A DNA stretch of 64,000 nt, taken from contig NZ_CP043042.1 of assembly GCF_008122265.1 (NCBI RefSeq), forward strand, positions 2,294,001-2,358,000, in the 5' to 3' direction. The notes under the pieces were generated by a model. It saw only the letters and a program-made list of their open reading frames with translations, did not search any database and was not told the origin of the DNA. Each line of letters starts with the position of its first letter. The first letter of the stretch is position 1. A program made the position numbers and the translations under genes. The stretch comes from Marinobacter fonticola. Lineage in GTDB: Bacteria; Pseudomonadota; Gammaproteobacteria; Pseudomonadales; Oleiphilaceae. Below are positions 54,114 through 63,080 of this stretch, in pieces.

Positions 54114-55580
54114 ATGCGACGAGCCATTGACGACCTGCTTGGAGCTTATGACAAGCTCATCATGGATCCGGTTCACGGCGGCATTCCCTTATATCGCCAT
54201 GAAATCCAGGTGATCGACCACCCGCTATTCCAGCGTCTGCGCAATATCTGTCAGAACGATATTCTCAGTCTGGTGTTTCCTGGCGCTACCCATTCCCGGT
54301 TCCTGCACAGCATCGGCGTGATGCACGTCGGTGGCCGGATGTTTCGCTCCATGATCAATGCCTACCTGCGCGAGCGCCAGCTGAGTAGCCAGGTGTCGCT
54401 GACCATGACCCAGCTCGATGCAATCGATTATCTGGCCAAGATCATCCGGCTGGCCTGCCTGCTTCACGATTCCGGTCACTCCAGCTTTTCGCATCAGTTC
54501 ACCCAGGCCCGGCGGATAAAAGAGCTGATGGCCCGCCCCAGCCGCTTTGAGGACCTATGGCAGGGCATCGATATTCAGGGCATATACGCCGCGCCACCGG
54601 AGGAGCTTGAGCACGAGCACTACTCGGTCCGCGTGGCCTATGACGTGTTGAATAGCGTGGACCTGGCCGGCGCGGGGCTGCACCGGGACGACGTTCTGGG
54701 GATTATGGAAACGACGAACGTCACGCCTTCCAAGACGTTCTGCCAGCACGCCGAGACGTTCTGGTCGTTCATTGCCGGCCCTGACGCCAACGCCGGCGCT
54801 TTGCAGGATACGTCGACGCCACGATTGGTCATGGATCTATTATCGTCCATCGTCTCTGGCGAAATCGATGCCGACCGGGCCGATTATATGCTCCGCGACG
54901 GCTTCCACTCGTCGGTAACCATTGGCGGCTTTAACCTGGACCATCTACTGAGCAACCTCCGTTTCGGCTGGACCGTGGAAGAACCCTGGCTGGGCCTGGC
55001 GATTACCCACAAGGGCCTGGGCGCCCTGGAAGACTTCGTTTACAGCCGCTATCAGATGTATCGCAAGGTCTACGCCCACAAAACCGCGCTCGGCTTCGAC
55101 TGGCTCTTACGCGAGGCCATCAACGAGGTGCTGGAGGACCCGGACACCTTCGACTGGGTCGACCTCTGCCTGAGCCGCATGGACCACTTCGCCGAACTGA
55201 CGGACAACTTCTTTTGGGAAGCCTTCCGGCGCAAGGCGCGGCAGCAGCCGAAGAGCTACTCCAAGTGCATCGTGGACCGCATCAAACTCGATCATCTGGA
55301 CACCCTGGAGAACCTCAATGCGTCGGGACAGCAGGCGCATTGCCAACACTTGGCCGATAGCTTAGAAACCCAGGTTTCCGAAGTAGTGACCTGCACCATG
55401 CGCGCACGCTTTTCGAATATCCAGGACAACTTCAACGGCATCAAGGTACTCGTCCGCGAACCGGTCACCGGCACGCGTCATCTCCGGCGCATCACCGACG
55501 TCAGCGCCTTCTTCACGAAGTTTGGCGATGGCACAATTACTCACTTCTACCGCCGCCCGGCACTGTTACGGGACGCTTGA
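54114..55580 (+). CDS. HD-domain phosphohydrolase (dGTPase/SAMHD1-like superfamily)
   Basis: 488-residue soluble protein. The opening DKLIMDPVHGGIPLYRHEIQVIDHPLFQRLR (in parts) and THSRFLHSIGVMHVGG are typical of HD proteins related to dGTP triphosphohydrolase and SAMHD1. The metal site is H (THSRF), HD in LACLLHDSGHSSFSHQF and D in DADRADYMLRDGFHSSV. Nucleotide substrates are likely but unproven; the protein lacks the extra motifs that define bona fide Dgt. The ATG at 54114 follows AAGGAGATTC closely. It stands alone and is convergent with the renalase-like gene. Confidence 0.9.
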   Translation: MRRAIDDLLGAYDKLIMDPVHGGIPLYRHEIQVIDHPLFQRLRNICQNDILSLVFPGATHSRFLHSIGVMHVGGRMFRSMINAYLRERQLSSQVSLTMTQLDAIDYLAKIIRLACLLHDSGHSSFSHQFTQARRIKELMARPSRFEDLWQGIDIQGIYAAPPEELEHEHYSVRVAYDVLNSVDLAGAGLHRDDVLGIMETTNVTPSKTFCQHAETFWSFIAGPDANAGALQDTSTPRLVMDLLSSIVSGEIDADRADYMLRDGFHSSVTIGGFNLDHLLSNLRFGWTVEEPWLGLAITHKGLGALEDFVYSRYQMYRKVYAHKTALGFDWLLREAINEVLEDPDTFDWVDLCLSRMDHFAELTDNFFWEAFRRKARQQPKSYSKCIVDRIKLDHLDTLENLNASGQQAHCQHLADSLETQVSEVVTCTMRARFSNIQDNFNGIKVLVREPVTGTRHLRRITDVSAFFTKFGDGTITHFYRRPALLRDA

Positions 55581-55609
55581 GGGCTTAAGAAAGACAGGCC
55601 GGGGTATGC

Positions 55610-55643
55610 GGGGGTCATTTTCTTATCGAAGAAAAATGCCCCC
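55610..55643. repeat. Inverted repeat between convergent genes, possible bidirectional terminator
   Basis: GGGGG, CATTTTCTT, a short loop, AAGAAAAATG and CCCCC form a long imperfect hairpin in the 80-bp space between two convergent genes. There is no terminal T-run, so a terminator role is uncertain. Confidence 0.45.
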
Positions 55644-55660
55644 CATTGGCCGGATCTCGC

Positions 55661-56695
55661 TCAGCTCAATGCTTTGCTTTCTCTTAATTCCCCTATCAGG
55701 CTCTCGGCGCTTTCATAAGCGCCCTCCACCCGGCCGCCTTGTAGCCAGTCTCCACAGAGTCCGATGCGTGGCGCGGAATACCAGCGGTGGCCGGGCGCAG
55801 CGTCGTTGTTCGATGTCTTGGCGTAGAGCCATCGATGAATCAACGTATCGTCAGGTTGGATCCGGCTACCGGCAACCTCACCGAAGGCGTTCAACATCTG
55901 CTCGCGAATCCAGTCCTCGGCAGCATTCCGGTGCATCTCAGACCAATCCGCCCGGGCATGCAAAACCCACCATTCGCCAGGACTTTCCCTGCCGGGCTTG
56001 CTTGAATTGTTGGCCGCCCATTGCAGCACCGGATGCCCTGTCCCGAAGCCGTCGGCCTGTATGCCCAAGGGTTGGCTAAAATGCGCGGCCACTGTCCAGC
56101 ACGCCTGCAATGGAAAGTCATGAAAAACCGCGTCCTGTTGCGCCATGTCGATCCCCGAATCCGCCAATAGATCCTTGGCCTGCACAGGCGGTGCCGTTAC
56201 GACGACCGCATCGAAATAGCCTTGGGTCTGGCCACGGGTATCGATGACTGCCCAACGCTGATGGTCATCCCTCTCAATGCGGGCTATTCGTGTCTCATAA
56301 CGAACGTCCAGGTGCTCCGCCAGCGAGCGGGATATGGCGGTCATTCTGGGCACGCCGACATAGCGCGTCGCAGAGATGAAATCGGACCATCCCTTTTCCG
56401 GGTGTTGATAACGCAAATTTGCCGGCCACGCGGCATAGCGGTGCTCGCCGGCATAGCGGTCGAGGAACGTCCGGAACGCTCGGGATCGAATGGTGAAATA
56501 CTGAGCGCCGATATCGACGGCCCCGCCAGGAACCCGTTTAGCGGCAAGGCGTCCGCCGGGACCGCGGCTTTTCTCGAAGACAACCGTCTTAACGCCGAGT
56601 TCCTGAAGACGGATACCGACCGTCAGGCCGCTGACCCCTGAACCAACAATCGCAACCGAGCGTATAGGACTTAAAGATTTTTCGAAGGTGTCCAT
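55661..56695 (-). CDS. Renalase-like NAD(P)/FAD-dependent oxidoreductase
   Basis: 344-residue flavoprotein of the small amine-oxidase/renalase type. The Rossmann motif is VAIVGSGVSGLTVGIRLQ (about 14-31), followed by FEKSRGPGGRLAAKRV and VDIGAQYFTIRS, both typical of the family. The C-terminal FAD motif is IGLCGDWLQGGRVEGAYESAE. The substrate of bacterial members is not settled; some oxidise aberrant NAD(P)H isomers. It is divergent from the lipid operon, and such flavoproteins often accompany photo-oxidative stress genes. The ATG at 56695 has only a weak ribosome site. Confidence 0.87.
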   Translation of the reverse strand: MDTFEKSLSPIRSVAIVGSGVSGLTVGIRLQELGVKTVVFEKSRGPGGRLAAKRVPGGAVDIGAQYFTIRSRAFRTFLDRYAGEHRYAAWPANLRYQHPEKGWSDFISATRYVGVPRMTAISRSLAEHLDVRYETRIARIERDDHQRWAVIDTRGQTQGYFDAVVVTAPPVQAKDLLADSGIDMAQQDAVFHDFPLQACWTVAAHFSQPLGIQADGFGTGHPVLQWAANNSSKPGRESPGEWWVLHARADWSEMHRNAAEDWIREQMLNAFGEVAGSRIQPDDTLIHRWLYAKTSNNDAAPGHRWYSAPRIGLCGDWLQGGRVEGAYESAESLIGELRESKALS

Positions 56696-56885
56696 TTTTG
56701 CGTTCTTGCATCCAAATGTTTGGTTTTAAACGTATAGCCATCGTAGCTGATAGCCCTCTGCCTGACCTTTTGAGAGCGAGCATTGCTTTGGGCTCGTCGA
56801 TCAGCATTAGTTCGGCAGTGCTTCATTCAAGGCCAACGGCGCTTAATTGGAGTGAGCGCACTTCTATTGGGTTGTGCGCACGTAG

Positions 56886-56931
56886 TTTAGATAGAGAGCA
56901 ATTCCAGGTTTAGGTAGAGAGCACTTCCAGC
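56886..56931. repeat. Two-copy 23-bp tandem repeat upstream of the desaturase
   Basis: Two direct 23-bp units (56886-56908 and 56909-56931) agree at 20 positions; core TTTAGRTAGAGAGCAMTTCC. A related GAGCGCACTTC block lies 30 bp upstream. It ends 41 bp before the first gene of the lipid operon, so it may be an operator or a simple duplication. Confidence 0.75.
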
Positions 56932-56972
56932 TCGAATTCCAACGTTTCAGTCGTAGAAAGGCGTCGCATTCA

Positions 56973-57932
56973 ATGACTCGTGTTCTGCATTGTCTTTACA
57001 GTATTCAAAGGTGGTTCGATTCGGAAGCCCATGCGGATCACCTCGACAGCGCCTCACGGAGCTTCAACGCGGTCAGGGTTCTCCCCTTTCTGGCGCTGCA
57101 TGCGTTTTGCTTGCTGGCGTTCTTTACCGGTGTCAGCACATTCGCCATCGGATTTGCCGTGGTTTTCTTTCTGGCGCGCATGTTTGCCATCACCGGCTTC
57201 TACCACCGCTATTTCTCACATAAAACATTCAAGACCAGCCGGGGCTGGCAGTTCGCTTTCGCCCTGCTGGGCGCCAGTGCAGCCCAACGCGGCCCTCTGT
57301 GGTGGGCCGCCCATCACCGCCACCACCACCAGCATTCCGATGCGCCTGAAGACCTTCACTCACCGCAACATGGCGGATTCTGGTGGTCGCATATGGGGTG
57401 GTTTACGTGCGATGCGGGCTTTTCCATGGATGAGAAACGCGTGCGCGACTGGCTGAAATTCCCGGAATTGCGCTTCATCAATCGCTTTGACGCGCTTGTA
57501 CCCGCGGTTTGCCTGGCACTCATTTACGCGCTCGGAGAGGCCCTTGCCCTCTGGGCGCCGGGGCTCGGCACCAGCGGACCACAGCTGGTGGTATGGGGTT
57601 TCTTCATCTCCACCGTTGCGCTATTTCACGCCACGGTGTCGATCAACTCGCTGGCTCACGTCTGGGGACGGCGCCGCTTCGAAACGCCGGACGACAGCCG
57701 CAATAACCTCTGGCTGGCCCTCATTACCCTGGGCGAAGGCTGGCACAACAACCACCATCGCTGGCCTCTGAGTGCCCGCCAGGGTTTCCGGTGGTACGAA
57801 ATCGATGTCACTTACTACCTGCTTTGGACGATGGAGAAGATCGGCATCATCCACGACCTCAACCGGCTGCCGGAGGCTGTCCGCAAGGAAACCCTGGAGC
57901 TTGACCGCGCCCCATTCAGGAGAGCGTCATGA
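56973..57932 (+). CDS. Acyl-CoA/fatty-acid delta-9-type desaturase
   Basis: 319-residue membrane di-iron desaturase. The three His boxes are HRYFSHKTF, HRHHHQHSD and HNNHHRWP, and four hydrophobic segments (about 35-55, 57-77, 185-205, 210-230) surround them. The layout matches bacterial stearoyl-CoA desaturases such as DesC/DesB, which insert a cis double bond near carbon 9. It is the first gene of an operon; its stop overlaps the next start (ATGA). The first 30 residues are unusually polar compared with relatives. The exact substrate (acyl-CoA or phospholipid) is unknown. Confidence 0.92.
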   Translation: MTRVLHCLYSIQRWFDSEAHADHLDSASRSFNAVRVLPFLALHAFCLLAFFTGVSTFAIGFAVVFFLARMFAITGFYHRYFSHKTFKTSRGWQFAFALLGASAAQRGPLWWAAHHRHHHQHSDAPEDLHSPQHGGFWWSHMGWFTCDAGFSMDEKRVRDWLKFPELRFINRFDALVPAVCLALIYALGEALALWAPGLGTSGPQLVVWGFFISTVALFHATVSINSLAHVWGRRRFETPDDSRNNLWLALITLGEGWHNNHHRWPLSARQGFRWYEIDVTYYLLWTMEKIGIIHDLNRLPEAVRKETLELDRAPFRRAS

Positions 57933-58363
57933 GCGAATCTGTTGAGCCTTGCCTGAAGCGGTTTCAGGCGCTGTTTAATCGCATGTCCGCGGATCAGCTT
58001 GGCGAATTGTCGAGCGTCTACGCCAGTAACGTGAGATTTACCGACCCGTTCGTCTCGATTCAAGGCCTTGACGAACTGACCGAGTATTTTGGCGGTGCCT
58101 ATGCCAATGTCATCAGCTGCGGGTTCACGTTCGACGAGCCGATGGGTAGCGACATCGATATCTGCCTGCCCTGGACCATGACGCTGCGCCACCGCCGCAT
58201 TCGACGGGGCAGTCCCGTCACGGTCGAGGGCATAAGCCATCTGCGCATCGTAGACGATCGCGTCGCGTTCCATCGGGATTATTTCGATGCCGGCCAGCTT
58301 CTTTACGAGAACGTGCCGGTGCTCGGTACCGCCGTGCGCTGGCTGAGGAAATATGCCGCATGA
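57929..58363 (+). CDS. NTF2-like/SnoaL-type protein
   Basis: 144-residue protein with a cone-shaped NTF2-like fold. Recognised parts are ADQLGELSSVYASNVRFTDPF, near-C-terminal LRIVDDRVAFHRDYFDAGQLLYENVPVLG and a hydrophobic end. This type of protein regularly precedes the SDR/flavoprotein/DUF1365/Cfa group and probably binds a lipid or acts as an accessory. It overlaps both neighbours by ATGA junctions. No catalytic residues can be named. Confidence 0.82.
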   Translation: MSESVEPCLKRFQALFNRMSADQLGELSSVYASNVRFTDPFVSIQGLDELTEYFGGAYANVISCGFTFDEPMGSDIDICLPWTMTLRHRRIRRGSPVTVEGISHLRIVDDRVAFHRDYFDAGQLLYENVPVLGTAVRWLRKYAA

Positions 58364-59160
58364 GCCAAACCAGCCGCGTACTCGACAATACAGCCACCAT
58401 CTGGCTGACAGGCGCCACCTCGGGCATCGGCCACCATCTGGCGCTTGCCCTGCTTCAAGACGGTCATCATCTGATTGCCAGCGGCCGGCGGCGGGCACCT
58501 TTGGAACAGCTCGCCTACGATTTCCCCGAGCAGGTTACCGTGGCGCCAGCGGATACAACCGACCCCCACGACCTCGCCAGCCTCGGGGAAACCTTTGCCG
58601 CCCAGGCACCGGTACAGATGGCGATTTTGAACGCCGGTACCTGCGAATACCTGGATGTGCGCCACTTCGATGCCAGCATTGTCGAGCGCAACATCACCAC
58701 GAACTTCACGGGGTCCGTGCGTAGTGTTGAAGCGGTCTTGCCGGCGTTGCGAGAGGCTCGCCAGCAAGGCCTGCCCGCTCATTTGGTCATCGTCAGCTCT
58801 TCTGCCTGGTGGCTACCCTTCGGGCGCGCTGAAGGCTATGGCGCCTCCAAAGCGGCGTTGAGCTACTTCGCACACGCTCTGCGGGCGGATTTGGCCGCCG
58901 AAGGTATTACCGTCACGGTGGTATCCCCCGGTTTCGTGAAAACCCCGTTGACCGAGCGCAACGACTTTCCTATGCCATTCCTTATCGAGCCGAGTGACGC
59001 TGCGGAACGCATCTTAAGCGGCTTGAAGAAAGGCACGAGGGAAATCCATTTTCCCAAGCGTTTTACCGTAACGCTCAAACTGCTGGGCGCATTGCCACAA
59101 CGTATGATCGACGCGTTGTCCGCGCGCATGGCCAGAAAATCCCGGGAAGAAAATCAATGA
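58360..59160 (+). CDS. Short-chain dehydrogenase/reductase
   Basis: 266-residue NAD(P)-dependent SDR. The cofactor motif is WLTGATSGIGHHLALAL (TGxxxGIG), with NAGT in AILNAGTCEYLD. The catalytic Ser is in LVIVSSSAWWLP and the YxxxK is in GYGASKAALSYFAHA. The C-terminal region ends in a basic tail (LSARMARKSREE). In this lipid operon the substrate is likely a modified fatty acyl or lipid aldehyde/ketone, which is inference. Overlaps on both sides indicate translational coupling. Confidence 0.9.
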   Translation: MSQTSRVLDNTATIWLTGATSGIGHHLALALLQDGHHLIASGRRRAPLEQLAYDFPEQVTVAPADTTDPHDLASLGETFAAQAPVQMAILNAGTCEYLDVRHFDASIVERNITTNFTGSVRSVEAVLPALREARQQGLPAHLVIVSSSAWWLPFGRAEGYGASKAALSYFAHALRADLAAEGITVTVVSPGFVKTPLTERNDFPMPFLIEPSDAAERILSGLKKGTREIHFPKRFTVTLKLLGALPQRMIDALSARMARKSREENQ

Positions 59161-60419
59161 GTAAACGACAACGCATCGCGGTTGTTGGCAGCGGTGTAGC
59201 CGGGTTAACCAGCGCCTGGCTTTTGGCTGACCAGCATGATGTTACCGTTTTCGAAGCGGCGGATTACGCCGGCGGACATACCCACACCCGCACGGTTGCC
59301 CTTGGAGGCGAGCAGTGGCCGGTAAACACCGGCTTTATCGTATTCAACGACTGGACCTATCCCAATTTCATCAAGCTGATGGATCGGTTGGGCGTGGAAT
59401 CGGAAGAGAGCACCATGAGTTTCAGTGTGGACTGCGACCGCACGGGGCTCGAATATAACGGGACCAACCTGGATACGCTGTTCGCCCAGCGCCGCAACGT
59501 GATGAACCTGCCCTTTATCCGGATGATTCTGGAGATCCTGCGGTTCAACCGCCAGAGCCGGGCCGACCTCGAAGCCGACCGGATTGCGGATACCGAGACC
59601 CTGGGCGAGTATCTCAATCGCAACGGCTATTCACGTTACTTCCGCAATTTCTATATCGTGCCCATGGGTGCAGCCATCTGGTCAGCGCCGGAAATCACTC
59701 TAGAGCAGTTTCCGGTGCGCTTCTTCCTGCAGTTCTTTAATAATCACGGCATGCTGTCCGTCGACGACCGCCCGACCTGGCGCGTGCTCAAAGGCGGTTC
59801 CGCCAGTTACGTCAGCAGGATGATGGACAAGCTCGGACCCTGCATACGGCTGAACACCCCGGTCTCCGGCGTCAAGCGCTATGCGGACCGGGTCGAGATT
59901 GAATCGGGCGGCCAGGTCGAGTCGTTCGACCAGGTGATTCTCGCCTGTCACAGCGATCAGGCGTTGGCCATGCTCAGGGATTCGTCAGATGCCGAGCGCG
60001 ACATCCTCGGGGCCATCGGCTATCAGGAAAACGACGTCGCACTACACACCGATGCCAGCGTGTTGCCCTCCAACCGCCGGGCCTGGGCCGCGTGGAACTA
60101 CTTTATCCCCCAGCACACCACCGAACCCGTCTCGGTCACCTACAACATGAACATCCTGCAGAACTTCCAACAGGCGCCGGAAACCCTCTGCGTGACGCTC
60201 AACCGCACCCACGCTATCCATCCGGACCGCATCATCGATCGCTACCGCTATGCGCATCCTGTATTCACGTTGGACGCAGTGAATGCTCAGCAACGTTACG
60301 ATGAAATCGGCAACGCCAACCGCACGCATTATTGCGGCGCCTACTGGTTCAATGGCTTCCACGAAGATGGCGTCCGTAGCGCCTTGCGGGTCACCGAAGC
60401 ATTCGGCGTGGGGCTCTGA
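59157..60419 (+). CDS. FAD-dependent oxidoreductase (amine-oxidase-like, lipid desaturase/saturase type)
   Basis: 420-residue flavoprotein. The Rossmann motif is IAVVGSGVAGLTSAWLLAD at the N-terminus, followed by VTVFEAADYAGGHTHTRTVA and VNTGFIVFNDWTYPNF. The C-terminal NRTHYCGAYWFNGFHEDGVRSAL carries the second FAD contact. Homologues lie beside cyclopropane-synthase-family genes in many proteobacteria and in some alphaproteobacteria act with a methyltransferase on unsaturated phospholipid acyl chains. A comparable role here is likely but unproven. It shares overlapping ends with the SDR gene and is 2 bp from the DUF1365 gene. Confidence 0.9.
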   Translation: MSKRQRIAVVGSGVAGLTSAWLLADQHDVTVFEAADYAGGHTHTRTVALGGEQWPVNTGFIVFNDWTYPNFIKLMDRLGVESEESTMSFSVDCDRTGLEYNGTNLDTLFAQRRNVMNLPFIRMILEILRFNRQSRADLEADRIADTETLGEYLNRNGYSRYFRNFYIVPMGAAIWSAPEITLEQFPVRFFLQFFNNHGMLSVDDRPTWRVLKGGSASYVSRMMDKLGPCIRLNTPVSGVKRYADRVEIESGGQVESFDQVILACHSDQALAMLRDSSDAERDILGAIGYQENDVALHTDASVLPSNRRAWAAWNYFIPQHTTEPVSVTYNMNILQNFQQAPETLCVTLNRTHAIHPDRIIDRYRYAHPVFTLDAVNAQQRYDEIGNANRTHYCGAYWFNGFHEDGVRSALRVTEAFGVGL

Positions 60420-60421
60420 CC

Positions 60422-61312
60422 ATGGGCAACGCCATGTTGAACAGTCAATGGCTAAGCGGTCGCATCCGCCACCGCCGGTTACATCCGGTCCGGCATGCCT
60501 TCGAATACGATACTGGCATGCTCGCGCTCGATCTGGACGAGTGGTCCAGCGTGGGGACGGTCAGTCGCTGGTTCTCCGTGGAACGGATGAACTGGCTATC
60601 GCTTAAACGCAGAGATTACTTCCAGCCCGGGGAAGACGACCTCAAAGCCGCCATCGGGAAACGAGTCGAGCAAGCCACCGGCTGGCGTCCGGACGGCAGA
60701 ATCGAGCTGATCACGCACCCGCGTTATCTCGGCCATATCTTTAACCCCGTCAGCTTCTACTGTTGCTACAGCGCCGGTGACGACCCCGCTCGGGGCGTCC
60801 CGCCTCGCGTCATTGCGGCACAGATAACCAACACACCCTGGCACGAACGCCACTTGTACGTCCTTGAATCCGGCCCGGTTGAAACCAGTCGCGCCGGCTG
60901 GACCCATCAGCGATTCCAGTTCGGCAAACGTTTTCATGTGTCGCCGTACAACCCGATGGATCAGGACTACCAGTGGTTGTTTTGTTTCCGTGGATCCGAA
61001 CTGCGCATCCACATGAACGTCATCCGGGACGGCGCCAAGGTTTTCGATGCCACCCTGGAAGTCCAACGCACCCCTCTTACACGTAAATCAGTACGTCAGC
61101 ATATCCGGCGTTTTCCGCTGGAGACTGTCAAGGTGGCCGGAGGCATCTACTGGCACGCGCTGAAGCTGAAACTGAAAGGCGCCGCGCTCCAGGACCACCC
61201 GGACAAACTCGACAATAGAGACCCGGCCTACCGCCGGGGCCATGAAGACCAGGGTAAGCGGGTCGATACCGCCTCACCCCGCAGTGGAAAGGTAAGCTCA
61301 TGGAGAACCTGA
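60422..61312 (+). CDS. DUF1365 domain-containing protein
   Basis: 296-residue protein of the DUF1365 family. Typical parts are GRIRHRRLHPVRHAFEYDTG, RIELITHPRYLGHIFNPVSFYCC, NTPWHERHLYVL, FGKRFHVSPYNPMDQDY and the C-terminal VAGGIYWHALKLKLKG. The function is unknown; it is genetically linked to Cfa-type synthases, so a lipid role is assumed. A basic, disordered tail overlaps the next gene start by 13 bases. Confidence 0.9.
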   Translation: MGNAMLNSQWLSGRIRHRRLHPVRHAFEYDTGMLALDLDEWSSVGTVSRWFSVERMNWLSLKRRDYFQPGEDDLKAAIGKRVEQATGWRPDGRIELITHPRYLGHIFNPVSFYCCYSAGDDPARGVPPRVIAAQITNTPWHERHLYVLESGPVETSRAGWTHQRFQFGKRFHVSPYNPMDQDYQWLFCFRGSELRIHMNVIRDGAKVFDATLEVQRTPLTRKSVRQHIRRFPLETVKVAGGIYWHALKLKLKGAALQDHPDKLDNRDPAYRRGHEDQGKRVDTASPRSGKVSSWRT

Positions 61313-62559
61313 AGACCGCACGTTCCGCAACGCGCACCTCTACCGTCAGCGATTGGGCGCGCACGTTGGTGTGCAAGCAGCTGGCACAGCTTGAGGCGGG
61401 CCAGCTTCGTATTGTCGAAGACGGCCGGCCCGACCGCACATTCGGGGACGGCGATAGCCGTTTCGATAAGGCCGAGTTACACGTCCACGATGCCTCCGCC
61501 TGGCGGGATATTCTGACTGGCGGCAGTATCGGCGCCGCCGAAGCCTTTGTGGCCGGCGACTGGACAACCCCCGATCTGACGGCGTTGCTGCGTTTCTTCA
61601 CCCGCAATGTCGACCGCATGAATGCGTTCGAGGATCGCTTCAGCTGGCTGACCAAACCGGCCCTGCGGGGCCTGCACTGGCTCAACCGCAACAGTCGCAC
61701 GGGATCGCGCAAAAATATCGAAGCCCACTACGATCTTGGCAACGCGCTGTTCGAGCTTTTCCTCGACCCGACGATGATGTACTCCTCCGCGATTTATCCG
61801 GACGATAGCGCCACCCTGGATGACGCGGCATTGTTCAAACTCGACCGGATCTGCCGCAAGCTGGACCTGCAGCCTGGCGACAGGGTTATCGAAATCGGCA
61901 CCGGTTGGGGCGGATTCGCGCTTTATGCCGCCCGCCATTACGGTTGCCATGTCACCACGACAACGATCTCGCAGGAACAGTTCGATCGGGCGAAAGCACG
62001 CATTGAAGCGGAAGGACTCGACGATCGGATCACGTTGTTGTTCGATGACTATAGGGATCTGACCGGCCAGTACGACAAGCTGGTGTCCATCGAAATGATC
62101 GAAGCCGTGGGGCCACAATACCTGGACAGCTATTTCGCGCAGATCGGCACGTTGCTCAAGCCCGATGGTTTAGTGCTCATTCAGGCGATCAACATGCCCG
62201 AGCAGCGTTACCAGCGTGCCCTTCGCAACGTGGACTTTATTCAGCGCTTTATCTTTCCGGGTAGCTTTATCCCCTCTTTCGGTGCCATGTTTCAATCCGT
62301 GCGTCAGCAAAGCGATCTGGTCATGACCCACGCGGAGGACTTCGGTTTCCATTACGCACGGACCCTGCGTGACTGGCGCGGCCGTTTTATGGCGTCAAAG
62401 CAGACAATCCGCCAGCTAGGCTACGACGACGCGTTTATCCGCCTCTGGGAGTTCTACTTTTCCTACTGCGAAGCGGGCTTTGCCGAGCGCGCCATCGGCG
62501 TCTCCCAGATCGTATTCGCCAAGCCGGGCAATACGCGCAACGCCATACTGGAGCCATGA
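61300..62559 (+). CDS. Cyclopropane-fatty-acyl-phospholipid synthase family methyltransferase
   Basis: 419-residue SAM-dependent enzyme that transfers a methylene or methyl group to unsaturated acyl chains of membrane phospholipids. The SAM motif is VIEIGTGWGGFALYAA (about 195-210). Family signatures are NIEAHYDLGNALFELFLDPTMMYSSAIY (in parts), TTTISQEQFDRAKARIE, VSIEMIEAVGPQYLDSYF and FIQRFIFPGSFIPS. An N-terminal lipid-binding domain (about 20-140) is present. It lies with a flavoprotein, SDR and DUF1365, and may make a methylated or cyclopropane lipid. The start overlaps the upstream gene by 13 bases. Confidence 0.93.
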   Translation: MENLKTARSATRTSTVSDWARTLVCKQLAQLEAGQLRIVEDGRPDRTFGDGDSRFDKAELHVHDASAWRDILTGGSIGAAEAFVAGDWTTPDLTALLRFFTRNVDRMNAFEDRFSWLTKPALRGLHWLNRNSRTGSRKNIEAHYDLGNALFELFLDPTMMYSSAIYPDDSATLDDAALFKLDRICRKLDLQPGDRVIEIGTGWGGFALYAARHYGCHVTTTTISQEQFDRAKARIEAEGLDDRITLLFDDYRDLTGQYDKLVSIEMIEAVGPQYLDSYFAQIGTLLKPDGLVLIQAINMPEQRYQRALRNVDFIQRFIFPGSFIPSFGAMFQSVRQQSDLVMTHAEDFGFHYARTLRDWRGRFMASKQTIRQLGYDDAFIRLWEFYFSYCEAGFAERAIGVSQIVFAKPGNTRNAILEP

Positions 62560-63080
62560 TTCGCCAGGACGCCGCACGCAATGCCATCAACTTCGTGCTG
62601 TTTCAGGCCGGGTGGCTGACCTGCACGCTGTTTCCCGGCATCGCGGCAGTGGGCGCCGCTACCGCTATCGTCGCCATCCACCTGGTTCTGGTGAGTTGGA
62701 AGCCCAAACGGGAGATTCAGTTTATTCTCCTCGGCACGGTGCTAGGCTCGCTGTTGGACGGGCTCTGGTTCAAGCTTGGGGTCTTGGTCCAGCCCGGCAC
62801 AGCGCCCTTGTGGATACCGGTATGGCTGGTGGGTTTATGGGCGGTTTTTATGACGACCCTGGCTCACTCGCTGGCCTGGATGGGCCATAATCGCTGGCTT
62901 CCTTTTGTACTGGCACCGGTCGCCGGACCGTTTGCCTATTGGAGCGCGACGCAGATCGGCCCCATCCGGTTTGAGGATCAGACGTTCAGCCTTGTGGCCC
63001 TGGCCGTAGGCTGGGGCCTTCTGTTTCCCGCGTTGATGCAGCTCAAGCATCGTTACTTCAGGGAGATTACGCCACCATGA
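62556..63080 (+). CDS. DUF2878 family integral membrane protein
   Basis: 174-residue membrane protein with about five to six hydrophobic segments (NFVLFQAGWLTCTLFPGIAAVG, ATAIVAIHLVLVSW, FILLGTVLGSLLDGLWFKLG, WIPVWLVGLWAVFMTTLAHSL, FVLAPVAGPFAYW, in pieces). DUF2878 genes often accompany the Cfa/DUF1365/flavoprotein cluster. The function is unknown; it overlaps both neighbours by ATGA junctions. Confidence 0.88.
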   Translation: MIRQDAARNAINFVLFQAGWLTCTLFPGIAAVGAATAIVAIHLVLVSWKPKREIQFILLGTVLGSLLDGLWFKLGVLVQPGTAPLWIPVWLVGLWAVFMTTLAHSLAWMGHNRWLPFVLAPVAGPFAYWSATQIGPIRFEDQTFSLVALAVGWGLLFPALMQLKHRYFREITPP

